The position numbers were made by a program, and so were the translations under genes. Source: Pluralibacter sp. UBA7423 (GTDB lineage Bacteria; Pseudomonadota; Gammaproteobacteria; Enterobacterales; Enterobacteriaceae). From it: DNA of 64,000 bases. Position 1 is the stretch's first letter, and each line of letters starts with the position of its first letter. Location: the NCBI GenBank assembly GCA_002470465.1, contig DKMD01000003.1, positions 1 to 64,000 on the forward strand. The letters are read 5' to 3'. Shown piece by piece: positions 31,529-40,993 of this stretch. The notes beneath the pieces are model-generated. The model ran no database searches. It was given only the letters and a program-made list of their open reading frames with translations, and had not been told where the DNA came from.

Positions 31529-32422
31529 ATGGATGCTAAACAGACGCGGCAGGGCGTGCTTCTCGCCCTGGCCGCTTATTTTATTTGGGGCGTGGCACCA
31601 GCGTACTTCAAGGTGATCCACTACGTGCCTGCCGATGAGATCCTGACCCACCGTATCATCTGGTCATTTTTCTTTATGATTGCGCTGATCTCCATCAGCC
31701 GTCAGTGGAGCGGGATCAAACGCCTCTGCCAGACGCCCAAAAAAATCCTGATGCTGGCCGTTTCCGCGGTGCTGATTGGCGGCAACTGGCTGCTGTTTAT
31801 CTGGGCGGTAAACAATCAGCATATGCTGGAAGCGAGCCTGGGCTACTTTATTAACCCGCTGGTCAACGTCGTGCTGGGGATGATTTTCCTCGGCGAGCGC
31901 TTCCGCCGTATGCAGTGGCTGGCAGTGATCCTGGCAGCCTGCGGCGTGCTGGTGCAACTCTGGACGTTCGGCTCACTGCCGGTCATCGCGCTGGGCCTGG
32001 CCTTCAGCTTCGCATTCTACGGCCTGGCGCGTAAAAAAATCGCCGTCGATGCGCAGACCGGGATGCTGGTCGAAACGCTGTGGCTGCTGCCGGTGGCAGC
32101 GATTTACCTGTTCGGCATTGCCGACAGCGCCACCAGCCATATGGGGCAAAACCCGTGGTCGCTGAATCTGCTGCTGATGGCGGCAGGCGTGGTCACCACC
32201 ATCCCGCTGCTGTGCTTTACCGGTGCGGCAACTCGCCTGCGGCTTTCCACGCTGGGCTTCTTCCAGTACATCGGCCCAACGCTGATGTTCCTGCTGGCGA
32301 TCGTGTTCTACGGAGAAACCCCGGGCGCGGATAAAATGATCACTTTCGCCTTCATCTGGGTCGCTCTGGCCGTATTTGTGATGGATGCAATTTATACCCT
32401 GCGCCGCACGCCAAAAGGCTGA
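31529..32422 (+). CDS. rarD: EamA family transporter RarD
   Basis: This 297-residue inner-membrane protein has about ten helices in two EamA repeats; its substrate is not firmly known, although the name comes from a link to chloramphenicol sensitivity in Pseudomonas. The start MDAKQTRQGVLLALAAYF at 31529 matches E. coli RarD; an upstream in-frame start overlapping yigI is rejected. A perfect 10-bp hairpin (32431-32453) follows the stop. Confidence 0.93.
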   Translation: MDAKQTRQGVLLALAAYFIWGVAPAYFKVIHYVPADEILTHRIIWSFFFMIALISISRQWSGIKRLCQTPKKILMLAVSAVLIGGNWLLFIWAVNNQHMLEASLGYFINPLVNVVLGMIFLGERFRRMQWLAVILAACGVLVQLWTFGSLPVIALGLAFSFAFYGLARKKIAVDAQTGMLVETLWLLPVAAIYLFGIADSATSHMGQNPWSLNLLLMAAGVVTTIPLLCFTGAATRLRLSTLGFFQYIGPTLMFLLAIVFYGETPGADKMITFAFIWVALAVFVMDAIYTLRRTPKG

Positions 32423-32430
32423 CATCTCAG

Positions 32431-32453
32431 GCTTTGCCGGTTTCCGGCAAAGC
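32431..32453 (+). terminator. Perfect hairpin after rarD, possible weak terminator
   Basis: GCTTTGCCGG and CCGGCAAAGC form a 10-bp perfect stem with a TTT loop, followed by TCTTCC rather than a clean U run. It could be a weak terminator or a 3'-end stabiliser between rarD and the desaturase-like gene. Confidence 0.5.
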
Positions 32454-32532
32454 TCTTCCGGTAAAATTCTTTGTGATTTCAACCGGCTTCTCACATCTTC
32501 AGGGCATGTGCTCTTAACGATATGAAAGCCGG

Positions 32533-33519
32533 ATGCAGCTCCCCAATACTGATAAACGCGCCGCCTGGCTTGATGACGAACAGCGGCAGACCGTGCGACT
32601 CCTCGCCAGAGGCTGGCTGTGGCGCAGCGAACTGCCTACCTGGCTGCTGATGGGCGTGATTTACGGCGGCTGGTTTACGACGGTTACGTATCACGCCACG
32701 CTGGGGCTTTTTGCCTCGACCACGCTGCTTATCTTCTTCACCACCTGGTATATGTCTTTCCAGCACGAGCTGATTCACGGGCACCCAACGCGCTGGCCGC
32801 GCGTCAATCAGCTGTTTGGCCTTTTGCCGCTGGCAGTGTGGTATCCCTTTGGCCTCTATCGCGATTCTCATCTTGCCCACCATCGCAATCAGCTGTTAAC
32901 CGTTCCGGGCGAAGATCCTGAAACTTATTACTTTTCTGCCGAACGCTGGCAGCGGTTCAGCGAGTGGCAGCAGCGTGTTATTCACCTGCGGAACACTTTT
33001 CCGGGCCGCCTGCTGTTGGCCCCGCTGCTGGATATTTTTGGCGTGCTGGCGGGCATGGCAACCTCCTTCCGGCAAGGGGAGCGACGCGCGATAGCGATGT
33101 GGCTGGTGCATTTCTCACTGCTGGGGCTGATGTGCGCCTGGCTGGCACAAAAGGAGTTTTCCGTTCTCTGGTATCTGCTGGCGGTCAGCTACCCGGCGCT
33201 GGCTGTGACCAAAGTGCGCTCGTTTCTGGAACACCGTGCAGCGGAAGATCCGCTGGCCCGATCGGCCATCACCGAAACCTCGCTGCTCTGGCGTCTGCTG
33301 TTTCTCAATCTGAACTATCATTCGGTACATCACGATTTGCCCGGCGTGCCGTGGTACGGCCTGCGTAAAGTGTGGCTGCGCGATAAAGCACGCTACGCCA
33401 CGCGCAATCAGGGTTTCGTGGTAAAAGGCTATCGCGAATGGTGGCGCAATTATCGGTTCCGGCCAGTGGACGTCACCGTTCATCCGGCAAGCGGCGGGGG
33501 AGAACAGCATGAGCGCTAA
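32533..33519 (+). CDS. Membrane fatty acid desaturase-like di-iron protein
   Basis: This 328-residue integral membrane protein of the FA_desaturase/hydroxylase superfamily has three histidine boxes: HELIH (78-82), HLAHH (113-117) and HSVHH (263-267), plus a further His at 234 in FLEHR. Hydrophobic segments lie at about 34-70, 90-107, 155-178, 185-205 and 209-228. Such boxes bind a di-iron centre for O2-dependent desaturation, hydroxylation or ketolation; the substrate cannot be told. SD is weak (AAGCCGG). It overlaps the next gene by 11 bp. E. coli K-12 has yigF/yigG here instead. Confidence 0.85.
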   Translation: MQLPNTDKRAAWLDDEQRQTVRLLARGWLWRSELPTWLLMGVIYGGWFTTVTYHATLGLFASTTLLIFFTTWYMSFQHELIHGHPTRWPRVNQLFGLLPLAVWYPFGLYRDSHLAHHRNQLLTVPGEDPETYYFSAERWQRFSEWQQRVIHLRNTFPGRLLLAPLLDIFGVLAGMATSFRQGERRAIAMWLVHFSLLGLMCAWLAQKEFSVLWYLLAVSYPALAVTKVRSFLEHRAAEDPLARSAITETSLLWRLLFLNLNYHSVHHDLPGVPWYGLRKVWLRDKARYATRNQGFVVKGYREWWRNYRFRPVDVTVHPASGGGEQHER

Positions 33520-34243
33520 TATTGCCTTTCCGATGTACGACATTCAGCCTGCCGCCACCGATGCGCTGGCGAAAGCCGTTCAGCGCTATTTTCCCGGCGC
33601 ACGCTTTCAGCGTCCGGCCGATCTGCTTTCACACTGGCGTGATGACGATTTACTGCTGAGTCAGACCTGCGGCTATCCGCTGGTCACGCTGCTGCCGGAC
33701 GTTCAGGTCGTTGGGCAGTTTCACTACACGGCTCCGGGCTGTGAAGCGGGAAACTACCGCAGCACGCTGATGGCGAGGCGGGAAGATGCCGGGCAATCTC
33801 TGGCCGATTTTCGCGGGCGAATTGCTGCTGCAAACTCACCTGATTCACAGTCGGGCTATCATGCGCTGCGCAACAGCACCGGTCACGACGACGCGCATTT
33901 TCGCTCAATTGTCTGGAGCGGCAGCCATCGCCACTCGCTGGCTTTGCTGCAAAACGGCACTGCGGATCTTGCCGCTATCGACTGCGTCAGCCTGGCGCTT
34001 TTTGAACATTACATACCGCAGGCGCTTACTGGCCTGAAGGCGATCGGTGAAACGGCGTTAACGCCGGGCCTGCCGCTGATAACCTCAAAGCACACCTCGG
34101 CAGAAACGCTGGCAGCGCTGCGAGAAGTTTTAGGCAAGCTGGCAGGAGAGAAGGCGATCGCGGAACCGTTGCTTATCGGCGGCTTCAGCGCTGCAAGCCG
34201 CCGTGATTACGATATAATACTTAAAGCCAGTTCTTACGCTTGA
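33509..34243 (+). CDS. PhnD/SsuA-like binding protein without signal peptide
   Basis: This 244-residue protein resembles the periplasmic-binding fold of PhnD-type phosphate/phosphonate receptors: [16 protein letters not shown] at the start, the [13 protein letters not shown] hinge, [14 protein letters not shown] in the ligand loop, and [17 protein letters not shown]. It has no signal peptide or lipobox and begins [11 protein letters not shown], so it is predicted to be cytoplasmic. No ABC permease or ATPase is nearby. The ATG has SD GGGGGAG, overlaps the desaturase-like gene by 11 bp, and its 3' end overlaps corA by 23 bp. I infer a functional link with the desaturase-like protein, but the role is unknown. 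Confidence 0.75.
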   Translation: MSANIAFPMYDIQPAATDALAKAVQRYFPGARFQRPADLLSHWRDDDLLLSQTCGYPLVTLLPDVQVVGQFHYTAPGCEAGNYRSTLMARREDAGQSLADFRGRIAAANSPDSQSGYHALRNSTGHDDAHFRSIVWSGSHRHSLALLQNGTADLAAIDCVSLALFEHYIPQALTGLKAIGETALTPGLPLITSKHTSAETLAALREVLGKLAGEKAIAEPLLIGGFSAASRRDYDIILKASSYA

Positions 34244-35171
34244 AGTAGAGGTACGGGGCGAGGCCCGCGAGGATCATCACCACAATCGCCGCCGGGTAGC
34301 CGAAGCTGAAGTGCAGCTCGGGCATAAACTCAAAGTTCATCCCGTAGCTTGAAGCCACAAGCGTCGGCGGCAGGAACACCACCGAGACCACCGAGAAGAT
34401 CTTGATGATGCGGTTCTGCTCAATGTTGATAAAGCCCATCGCCGCCTGCATCAGGAAGTTCACCTTCTGGAACAGGGATTCGTTGTGCGGCAGCAGAGAT
34501 TCGATATCTCGCAGGATTTCACGCGCCTGCTCCAGCTGAACGGCCGGTAAACGCGCTTTGCGCACCAGGAAGTTCAGCGCTCGCTGGGTATCCATCAGAC
34601 ATAAACGCACCTTCCAGCCGATATCTTCCAGCTCCGCCAGGGTGGAGAGCGCTTCATCGTACTCATCGCCCTGATGGCCTTCCATGATCACCCGACTCAG
34701 CTTTTCCAGATCGCTGTAGATGTTTTCGATTTCATCCGCCAGCTGTTCGATTTTGGTTTCGAACAAATCGAGCAGCAGCTCAAACGCGTTGCCGTCCACC
34801 ATCTCCTGGTTGCGGGAACGCATGCGATACAGGCGAAACGCGGGCAGTTCGCGCTCGCGCAGGGTGAACAGACGGCCTTCGCGAATGGTGAACGCCACGG
34901 TAGAGTTCCCCGCGTGATCGTCCGCATCTTCAAAGAAGAAGAAGGAGTGAATATGCAAACCGTCTTCGTCTTCAAAGAAACGAGCGGACGCTTCGATGTC
35001 TTCCAGTTCAGGGCGTGTTGCCAGGTTCTGACCGAGCTCTGTCTGTACGCGGTTACGTTCTTCATCGTCCGGCTCCACCAAATCGACCCACACCGAGGTG
35101 GCGAGGTGCTTGATGTCATCGGACTCAAGACGCGTTAAGCGATTGTTTTCCAGTTGAAATGCGCTCAGCAT
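34221..35171 (-). CDS. corA: Magnesium/cobalt transporter CorA
   Basis: This 316-residue pentameric Mg2+ channel also carries Co2+ and Ni2+. A large cytoplasmic funnel domain (1 to about 250) precedes two transmembrane helices; the selectivity signature GMN is at 277-279 ([11 protein letters not shown]) and the basic tail KRKNWL ends the chain. Start at 35171 is the family start; an upstream frame extension into the leader is rejected. A leader of about 230 nt with a strong promoter precedes it. Confidence 0.97.
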   Translation of the reverse strand: MLSAFQLENNRLTRLESDDIKHLATSVWVDLVEPDDEERNRVQTELGQNLATRPELEDIEASARFFEDEDGLHIHSFFFFEDADDHAGNSTVAFTIREGRLFTLRERELPAFRLYRMRSRNQEMVDGNAFELLLDLFETKIEQLADEIENIYSDLEKLSRVIMEGHQGDEYDEALSTLAELEDIGWKVRLCLMDTQRALNFLVRKARLPAVQLEQAREILRDIESLLPHNESLFQKVNFLMQAAMGFINIEQNRIIKIFSVVSVVFLPPTLVASSYGMNFEFMPELHFSFGYPAAIVVMILAGLAPYLYFKRKNWL

Positions 35172-35255
35172 GACCGGGACTCCCAATGCAAAAAATGATC
35201 GGACGGTACGTTGGGCACACAGAAACAATGGGGGTTTCAGACCATTAAGCCTGAC

Positions 35256-35360
35256 TCAGTGCGACGGGAAAAACGCGTGTCGCTGACAACCTCTAAGGCC
35301 ATCAGCGTTGGGTGATAGCCTTAGGAGTTGTTCCTGGATTGCAGGAAGTTGAGCCAGCAT
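35256..35360 (-). CDS. Candidate leader peptide in the corA 5' region (corL-like)
   Basis: A 34-codon frame runs from ATG at 35360 to TGA at 35256 inside the corA leader, ending 84 bp before corA. Salmonella corA has a translated leader ORF (corL) that couples Mg2+ sensing to Rho termination; I cannot confirm homology from memory. SD for this ATG is poor. A competing frame starts at TTG 35374-35376 after a good AGAGGA and ends in TAA inside the 5' arm of the leader hairpin. One of the two may be the real leader peptide. Confidence 0.35.
   Translation of the reverse strand: MLAQLPAIQEQLLRLSPNADGLRGCQRHAFFPSH
35293..35324 (-). other. Strong hairpin in the corA mRNA leader
   Basis: On the minus strand CTAAGGCTATCA and TGATGGCCTTAG form a 12-bp stem with one mismatch and an 8-base loop. 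It lies 122-153 bp upstream of corA and overlaps both candidate leader frames, so translation of the leader would open it. No T run follows, so it is not a simple terminator. Confidence 0.7.
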
Positions 35361-35409
35361 CTACTGGGTGTGTCCAAGGTATCAGTCCTCTTAGCGTAAT
35401 CGTGGGCGC

Positions 35410-35438
35410 ATGTTACGCCAGCCTAAATGAAGCGTCAA
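35410..35438 (-). promoter_or_regulatory. corA sigma-70 promoter
   Basis: TTGACG (35433-35438), a 17-bp spacer and TAACAT (35410-35415) lie on the minus strand. The start near 35403 gives a leader of about 230 nt before corA. The 354-bp corA-uvrD gap (35172-35525) holds this promoter, the leader hairpin and small frames; nothing else is recognisable. Confidence 0.78.
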
Positions 35439-35525
35439 CACGCAACGAAACGCCAGAGAGTTTTTCCTCCCCTCTGGCCAGTAAGATTAGCAGAACGTTG
35501 AAAATTTATGATGAATTTCTGAAAG

Positions 35526-37676
35526 TTACGCGTTTTCGAGACGGGCGTAGGCGGCAACCAGCCATTTGATCCCCTGCCCCTGAAACGCCACCTGCAAACG
35601 GCTGTGCTCACCGCTGCCTTCCAGATTGACGATAGTGCCTTCGCCAAATTTCGGGTGCCGTACGCGCTGGCCCAGCTTGTAGCCGGTGTCGTTTTCCGCC
35701 ATCGGTGTGCCCATTCGCTGATGGCTCACCGTAGCGCGAAGGCGGACTTCCTCGACGCAGGCTTCCGGCAGCTCGCCGATAAAGCGTGACGGACGGTGAT
35801 ACACTTCTTTGCCGTAAAGGCGGCGGGTTTCTGCGTAGGTCAGCGTCAGCTTCTGCATCGCGCGCGTCACGCCGACGTAGGCCAGACGGCGCTCTTCTTC
35901 CAGGCGCCCGCCCTCATCCAGCGACATCTGGCTCGGGAACATGCCTTCTTCCATGCCAACGATAAACACCTGCGGGAACTCCAGCCCTTTCGCCGAGTGC
36001 AGCGTCATCAGCTGAACCGCGTCCTGCCAGGTGTCCGCCTGCCCTTCGCCCGCTTCCAGCGCCGCGTGGGACAGGAACGCCTGCAGAGGCATCAGGTCTT
36101 CTTCTTCATCGTTGTAGCTGAACTGGCGCGTCGCCGTCACCAGTTCCTCTAAGTTTTCAATACGGGTCTGGCCTTTTTCACCCTTCTCCTGCTCGTACAT
36201 CATGAACAGGCCGGAATCTTTGATTACGCGGTCAGTCTGCACGTGCAGCGGCATATCCGCCGTTTCCTGGGAAAGCGCTTCGATAAGCTCCATAAAGCGC
36301 TGTAACGCGCTGGCTGCACGCCCGGCAAGCGCCTTGTCTTTCAGCAGCTCACGGCAGGCCTGCCACAGCGTCAGCTGGCGATCGCGCGAAGTCTGGCGCA
36401 CCACGTCGAGCGTACGATCGCCAATACCGCGCGTTGGCGTGTTGACCACGCGCTCAAACGCGGCGTCGTCGTTGCGGTTGGCAATCAGGCGCAGGTAGGC
36501 GAGCGCATCCTTGATTTCCTGACGTTCGAAGAAGCGCATACCGCCGTAGATGCGATACGGCATGCTGACCTGCAGCAGTGCCTCTTCCAGCACGCGCGAC
36601 TGGGCGTTGCTGCGGTAGAGAATGGCGCACTGTTCCAGCGCGCCGCCGTTGTCCTGCCAGGTTTTGATGCGGTTGACCACGAAGCGGGCTTCGTCGAGTT
36701 CGTTGAAAGCGCAGTAGAGTGAAATGGGCTCACCGTCAACGCCGTCAGTCCACAGCTTTTTGCCCAGTCGCCCGTTGTTGTTTTCAATCAGGGCGTTAGC
36801 AGCGCTAAGGATGTTGCTGGTTGAGCGGTAGTTCTGCTCAAGACGAATAGTTTCCGCACCGGGGAAATCATTGAGGAAGCGCTGGATGTTTTCCACCTGC
36901 GCGCCGCGCCAGCCGTAAATGGACTGATCGTCATCGCCGACGATCATCACCTTGCCGGTGTCGCCCGCCAGCATGCGGATCCAGGCGTACTGAATGTTGT
37001 TGGTATCCTGGAATTCGTCGACGAGAATATTGGTGAAGCGTTCGCGGTAGTGCTGAAGGATATGCGGCTTATTGAGCCACAGCTCGTGCGCGCGCAGCAA
37101 CAGCTCGGCGAAATCTACCAGCCCTGCGCGATCGCACGCCTCCTGGTAAGCCTTATAAATACTCTGCCAGGTCTGTTCGACCGGATTGCCGAAGCTCTGA
37201 ATATGATGCGGACGCAGGCCTTCATCTTTCTGGCCGTTGATGTACCACATTGCCTGCCGTGCGGGCCACTGCTTCTCATCAAGGTTCATCGCCTTCATCA
37301 GGCGCTTCAGCAAACGCAGCTGATCTTCGCTGTCGAGGATCTGGAAATCCTGCGGCAGGCTGGCATCCAGATGGTGCGCACGCAGCAGGCGGTGCGCCAG
37401 CCCGTGGAAGGTGCCCACCCACATGCCGCCCTGTGACGAGCCCATCAGCTGCGCGATACGGTGACGCATTTCCGCCGCTGCTTTGTTGGTAAACGTCACC
37501 GCCATGATCGAATACGGCGAGCAGTTCTCCACGCTCTGTAGCCAGGCGATACGGTGAACCAGCACGCGCGTCTTACCACTGCCCGCCCCTGCCAGCACCA
37601 GCAGGTTAGTGCGTTTAGCCGCCACGGCTTCGCGCTGTTTGTCATTAAGGCTGTCGAGCAGGTAAGAAACGTCCAT
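35526..37676 (-). CDS. uvrD: DNA helicase II UvrD
   Basis: This 716-residue SF1A 3'-5' helicase removes UvrBC-incised oligonucleotides in excision repair and unwinds nicked strands in MutHLS mismatch repair. Walker A is LAGAGSGKTRV, Walker B is LVDEFQDTN, and the late motifs TRGIGDRT, MTLHSAKGLEF and YVGVTRAM are present. It starts at ATG 37676 (MDVSYLLDSL). It looks four residues shorter than E. coli UvrD in the disordered linker before the C-terminal Tudor-like domain (RATVSHQRMG). A LexA-type operator overlaps its promoter. Confidence 0.97.
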   Translation of the reverse strand: MDVSYLLDSLNDKQREAVAAKRTNLLVLAGAGSGKTRVLVHRIAWLQSVENCSPYSIMAVTFTNKAAAEMRHRIAQLMGSSQGGMWVGTFHGLAHRLLRAHHLDASLPQDFQILDSEDQLRLLKRLMKAMNLDEKQWPARQAMWYINGQKDEGLRPHHIQSFGNPVEQTWQSIYKAYQEACDRAGLVDFAELLLRAHELWLNKPHILQHYRERFTNILVDEFQDTNNIQYAWIRMLAGDTGKVMIVGDDDQSIYGWRGAQVENIQRFLNDFPGAETIRLEQNYRSTSNILSAANALIENNNGRLGKKLWTDGVDGEPISLYCAFNELDEARFVVNRIKTWQDNGGALEQCAILYRSNAQSRVLEEALLQVSMPYRIYGGMRFFERQEIKDALAYLRLIANRNDDAAFERVVNTPTRGIGDRTLDVVRQTSRDRQLTLWQACRELLKDKALAGRAASALQRFMELIEALSQETADMPLHVQTDRVIKDSGLFMMYEQEKGEKGQTRIENLEELVTATRQFSYNDEEEDLMPLQAFLSHAALEAGEGQADTWQDAVQLMTLHSAKGLEFPQVFIVGMEEGMFPSQMSLDEGGRLEEERRLAYVGVTRAMQKLTLTYAETRRLYGKEVYHRPSRFIGELPEACVEEVRLRATVSHQRMGTPMAENDTGYKLGQRVRHPKFGEGTIVNLEGSGEHSRLQVAFQGQGIKWLVAAYARLENA

Positions 37677-37713
37677 TGGCACCGCCGGGTTGAAATAGGG
37701 TAAACAGCGGAAC

Positions 37714-37779
37714 GCCCGGTGGCGCTTCGCTTACCGGGCCTACGCGATTGTAGGGCGGATAAGCTTGTGCGCCTCCGCC
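37714..37779. repeat. REP/BIME element upstream of uvrD
   Basis: GCCCGGTGGCGCTTCGCTTACCGGGC-type palindrome (37714-37739) is followed by a second GC-rich arm near GTAGGGCGGATAAGC. It lies in the untranslated leader between the uvrD promoter and its start codon, an unusual place for a REP, which normally sits at 3' ends. Confidence 0.8.
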
Positions 37780-37785
37780 AAAACC

Positions 37786-37840
37786 CTGGAATTTTATACA
37801 GAACTGCTGGTGATTATATCAGCGTGGTGAGGGATGCCAA
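37786..37840 (-). promoter_or_regulatory. uvrD promoter with LexA operator
   Basis: On the minus strand TTGGCA (37835-37840), a 16-bp spacer and TATAAT (37813-37818) form a strong sigma-70 promoter inside the yigB 3' end. Just downstream, CTGT-N8-CCAG (37786-37801) is an SOS box with one mismatch from CTGT-N8-ACAG and resembles the E. coli uvrD operator. The start site falls between them, so LexA would block initiation. Confidence 0.87.
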
Positions 37841-38530
37841 CCGTGAAATTTCGATGTGCGGCAGAAGGCGGCTGTCGCGGATTTGCATCAGATCGCCGTC
37901 GAGCAAATTGATCCAGCAGGCCTGCATCCCGCAGCGAACAGCACCGGCGACGTCCGTTGTCAGGTCATCACCGACGTGTAAGATCTGCGACAGCGGCACA
38001 TCCAGCCGCTCTGCCGCCAGATGGTACATATCGCTGAACGGCTTTGAGCGTCCATCCGGGCCCGCGCGCAGAACAAACTTAAAATAGTCGTTCAGGCCAA
38101 ACAGTTCAGGCTGCGCGTTGCCGTTGGTGATCGCTACAAGCGGCCATTTTTCCGCGAGCTTCGCCAGCGCGTCGTGGGTTTCCTGCGGCACGTCAATGGC
38201 GCTGCGCCATTTGGCGAAGTTCGCCATCGCCGCGTTGGCGCCCACGTCAGCTTCGCTGGCCGAAAGCCCGGCGTTGAGCATCGCCTGCTCCACCGCCCGG
38301 CGACGCCATTCGGTCACGTCGTGGTAAATTTCTGGCTCCGCCTGGCGCAGCGCATTGCGCAGTTGCTGAAAATCGCTGTTCTCAATCTCGCTAAGGGCGG
38401 GATGGTAGCTACGCACGAATGCCAGCGACTCTTTCTCCGTGCGGCGAATCACCTGGCGGTTATCGTAGAGCGTGTCGTCAAGATCGAACGTCAGGGCAGC
38501 TATCTGGCCCAATGGACGGTAAAAACGCAT
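37814..38530 (-). CDS. yigB: HAD phosphatase YigB (FMN phosphatase)
   Basis: This 238-residue HAD-family phosphatase dephosphorylates FMN in E. coli as part of riboflavin metabolism. Motif I is [13 protein letters not shown], motif II is AITNGN, and the late [13 protein letters not shown] is motif IV. Its ATG overlaps the xerC stop by one base (TAATG), so translation is coupled. The uvrD promoter lies in its 3' end. Confidence 0.95.
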   Translation of the reverse strand: MRFYRPLGQIAALTFDLDDTLYDNRQVIRRTEKESLAFVRSYHPALSEIENSDFQQLRNALRQAEPEIYHDVTEWRRRAVEQAMLNAGLSASEADVGANAAMANFAKWRSAIDVPQETHDALAKLAEKWPLVAITNGNAQPELFGLNDYFKFVLRAGPDGRSKPFSDMYHLAAERLDVPLSQILHVGDDLTTDVAGAVRCGMQACWINLLDGDLMQIRDSRLLPHIEISRLASLTTLI

Positions 38531-39432
38531 TATTTCCCCCGTTTTGCGCGTGGATGCGCTTTGTCGTACACCGAGGCAAGGTGTTGAAAATCAAGATGGG
38601 TATAGATTTGGGTGGTCGACAGATTAGCGTGACCGAGCAGCTCCTGCACGCCGCGCAGATCGCCGCTGGATTCCAGCATGTGCGTGGCAAAGGAGTGGCG
38701 CAATTTGTGCGGATTCACGTGGCTGTTCAGCCCTTGCTTGATGCCCCACTCCGCGAAGCGCTTCTGCACGTTCCGCGCCGAGATGCGCTTGCCGAGCTTA
38801 GACAAAAACAGCGCCTCTTCTTCCGCGCCAAACAGCCCGCGTAAATCCAGCCAGTGCTCGATCCAGTGCACCGCATTGCGGCCAATTGGCAGGCGGCGCT
38901 CTTTGCTGCCCTTGCCCATCACCCACACTTCACCGGACTCCAGATCGAGATGCTTCAGATCCAGCCCAACCAGCTCCGATAAACGCAGGCCCGCGCCGTA
39001 CATCACTTCCAGCATCGCGCGGTCGCGTACCGCCAGTGGGTCGTTGAGATCAATATCCAGCAGACGGTTCACGTCGTCGACGTCGATATTTTTCGGCAGA
39101 TGGCGCGCGGCCTTCGGTGCAGAAACGGCTTTGGCCGGGTTTGCCGGGAGTTCGCCCTGGCTGACCAGCCAGTCAAAGAAGCTACGCAGGGCAGAAAGAC
39201 GCAATGAGAGGCTGGCCGGGCTCAGGCCTTTACGGCGGCTGCGTACAGCGAAACTGCGAACGATAGCCACGTCGCATTGCTGCCAGCTCGTAACCCGCAT
39301 CTCTTCGGCCAGTGCAATGATGGCATCAAGCTGGCGCTGATAGTTGAGTAAGGTGATCGGGCTGAGCTGGCGTTCGACGCCGAGATAGCGCAGGAAGCGC
39401 GTGGTCGGTTCCGTCAGCGCTGCGGGCGTCAT
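38530..39432 (-). CDS. xerC: Site-specific tyrosine recombinase XerC
   Basis: This 300-residue recombinase works with XerD at dif to resolve chromosome dimers. The catalytic set is complete: R150 ([10 protein letters not shown]), K174 (KGSKERRLP), H242 and R245 (HKLRHSFAT), H268 (LLGHANLS) and the nucleophile Y277 (QIYTHLD). It overlaps the DUF484 gene by 4 bp upstream and yigB by one base downstream. Confidence 0.97.
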   Translation of the reverse strand: MTPAALTEPTTRFLRYLGVERQLSPITLLNYQRQLDAIIALAEEMRVTSWQQCDVAIVRSFAVRSRRKGLSPASLSLRLSALRSFFDWLVSQGELPANPAKAVSAPKAARHLPKNIDVDDVNRLLDIDLNDPLAVRDRAMLEVMYGAGLRLSELVGLDLKHLDLESGEVWVMGKGSKERRLPIGRNAVHWIEHWLDLRGLFGAEEEALFLSKLGKRISARNVQKRFAEWGIKQGLNSHVNPHKLRHSFATHMLESSGDLRGVQELLGHANLSTTQIYTHLDFQHLASVYDKAHPRAKRGK

Positions 39433-40136
39433 ACGCGCTCGACCCAGCGTTCCAGCAAACCGGGCAGTAGCAGAGAGATTTCCTGCAAGAGATGCGTGCC
39501 CTGGCCCGCCTGATAGTGGTGCGCGTCGCGGCTGCTGAACAGCACCACGCCAAGATCGCCGTCGCTGCCGAGCATCGACATGGCAACGGAGCCAATCGCC
39601 TTCGCTTCCGGCATCATCACCAGCAGTTCCGGGCCGTTCAGCGAGCCAAGGAAATGCCGCTCATGCCCGAGGCGCTGGATGCGAATCGGTTCGAACGCCT
39701 GGCGGGATAGCGCCAGCTGAGTAAATTTTGACGGAGCGCCAATGCGCCAGCGATCGGCGAACAACCGCACGGTGGCGCCCGCAAGGCCAAGCTCACGTGC
39801 CCAGCGGTGAAAACGGTTGAGCATATCATCGAGGCTTTCGGCCGCCGCCAGACGCGTTTGCAGCTCCAGCAGACGGTAGAACAGGCTTTCGTTGGCCGTC
39901 GCCTGCTCCACCAACAGCGTCATGTTTTCTTCCAGCGCGTTAATGTGATTTCGCGCGCGCGCCATGTGCCATTCAACCAGTGATACCGTGCCGCGCACCG
40001 GGTGTGGAACACGCATGTGCTCCACTACCGGGGCGTTACGAATGAAAAATTCAGGATGTTGCAGCAGATAGTCGACGACCGCGCGGTCATCCAGCGCGTT
40101 CAGCTCCGTCAGTTGCTCTTCCCCTGGCTGTTTCAT
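39429..40136 (-). CDS. yigA: DUF484 family protein YigA
   Basis: This 235-residue GAF-like protein (DUF484) is of unknown function and conserved between dapF and xerC across gammaproteobacteria. The opening [15 protein letters not shown] is the family hallmark, and a helix at about 70-110 precedes the GAF-like core with [21 protein letters not shown]. Overlaps dapF and xerC by 4 bp each, so its production is tied to both. Confidence 0.93.
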   Translation of the reverse strand: MKQPGEEQLTELNALDDRAVVDYLLQHPEFFIRNAPVVEHMRVPHPVRGTVSLVEWHMARARNHINALEENMTLLVEQATANESLFYRLLELQTRLAAAESLDDMLNRFHRWARELGLAGATVRLFADRWRIGAPSKFTQLALSRQAFEPIRIQRLGHERHFLGSLNGPELLVMMPEAKAIGSVAMSMLGSDGDLGVVLFSSRDAHHYQAGQGTHLLQEISLLLPGLLERWVERV

Positions 40137-40957
40137 AAATGTATAAATCCGTCGTAGACGTGTGCCGCCGGACCAGTCATATACAACGGTTGACCCGGTC
40201 CTTTCCAGGCGATATCAAGACGCCCGCCTGGCAATTCCACGCGTACCTCTTCGGCCAGCAAGTCTTGCAGAATCCCGACCGCCACCGCCGCACATGCGCC
40301 GCTGCCGCAAGCCTGGGTTTCCCCTGCGCCTCGTTCATAAACGCGCAAGCGGATGTGATTGCGGTTCACCACCTGCATAAACCCGATATTGGCACGCTCC
40401 GGAAAACGCTCATGGCTTTCCAGAACCGGTCCTAATGTTTCTACCGCAGCGGTATCGACATTATCGACCTGAATGACGCAGTGCGGGTTGCCCATAGAGA
40501 CTACGCCGCACAATACTGTCTGCTCGGCAGCACGCATAATATAGGTCTTTTCCGCTTTGTTGGCGCGGAACGGCACCTGTGAAGGCTCAAAGTTGGGCTC
40601 GCCCATATTCACCCGCACCAGGTCGTCATCCGTTACGCTTAATACCATGCGCCCGTTGGCGGTACTGACGCGAATATCACGTTTATTGGTCAGGCCTTTG
40701 ATACGCACAAAGCGTGCGAAGCAGCGTGCACCGTTGCCGCACTGGGACACTTCGCTGCCGTCGGCATTGAAGATGCGGTAATGAAAATCGAGGTCGGGAT
40801 CGTACGGCGGCTCAACCACCAGCAGTTGATCAAAACCCACGCCCAGATGCCGATCGGCCAGACGGCGGATCAGATCCGGAGAAAAGAATACATTCTGCGT
40901 TACCGCATCGACGACCATGAAATCGTTGCCCAGGCCGTGCATTTTAGAGAACTGCAT
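40133..40957 (-). CDS. dapF: Diaminopimelate epimerase DapF
   Basis: This 274-residue, cofactor-free epimerase converts LL- to meso-diaminopimelate for lysine and peptidoglycan synthesis. The two catalytic cysteines are C73 ([10 protein letters not shown]) and C217 ([11 protein letters not shown]). The start [13 protein letters not shown] at 40957 is the family start; four extra upstream residues are rejected. It follows lptM by 36 bp and overlaps the DUF484 gene by 4 bp. Confidence 0.97.
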   Translation of the reverse strand: MQFSKMHGLGNDFMVVDAVTQNVFFSPDLIRRLADRHLGVGFDQLLVVEPPYDPDLDFHYRIFNADGSEVSQCGNGARCFARFVRIKGLTNKRDIRVSTANGRMVLSVTDDDLVRVNMGEPNFEPSQVPFRANKAEKTYIMRAAEQTVLCGVVSMGNPHCVIQVDNVDTAAVETLGPVLESHERFPERANIGFMQVVNRNHIRLRVYERGAGETQACGSGACAAVAVGILQDLLAEEVRVELPGGRLDIAWKGPGQPLYMTGPAAHVYDGFIHL

Positions 40958-40993
40958 CATTGATTCCACCCACGCAGAAATAGGGCTCAGGGA

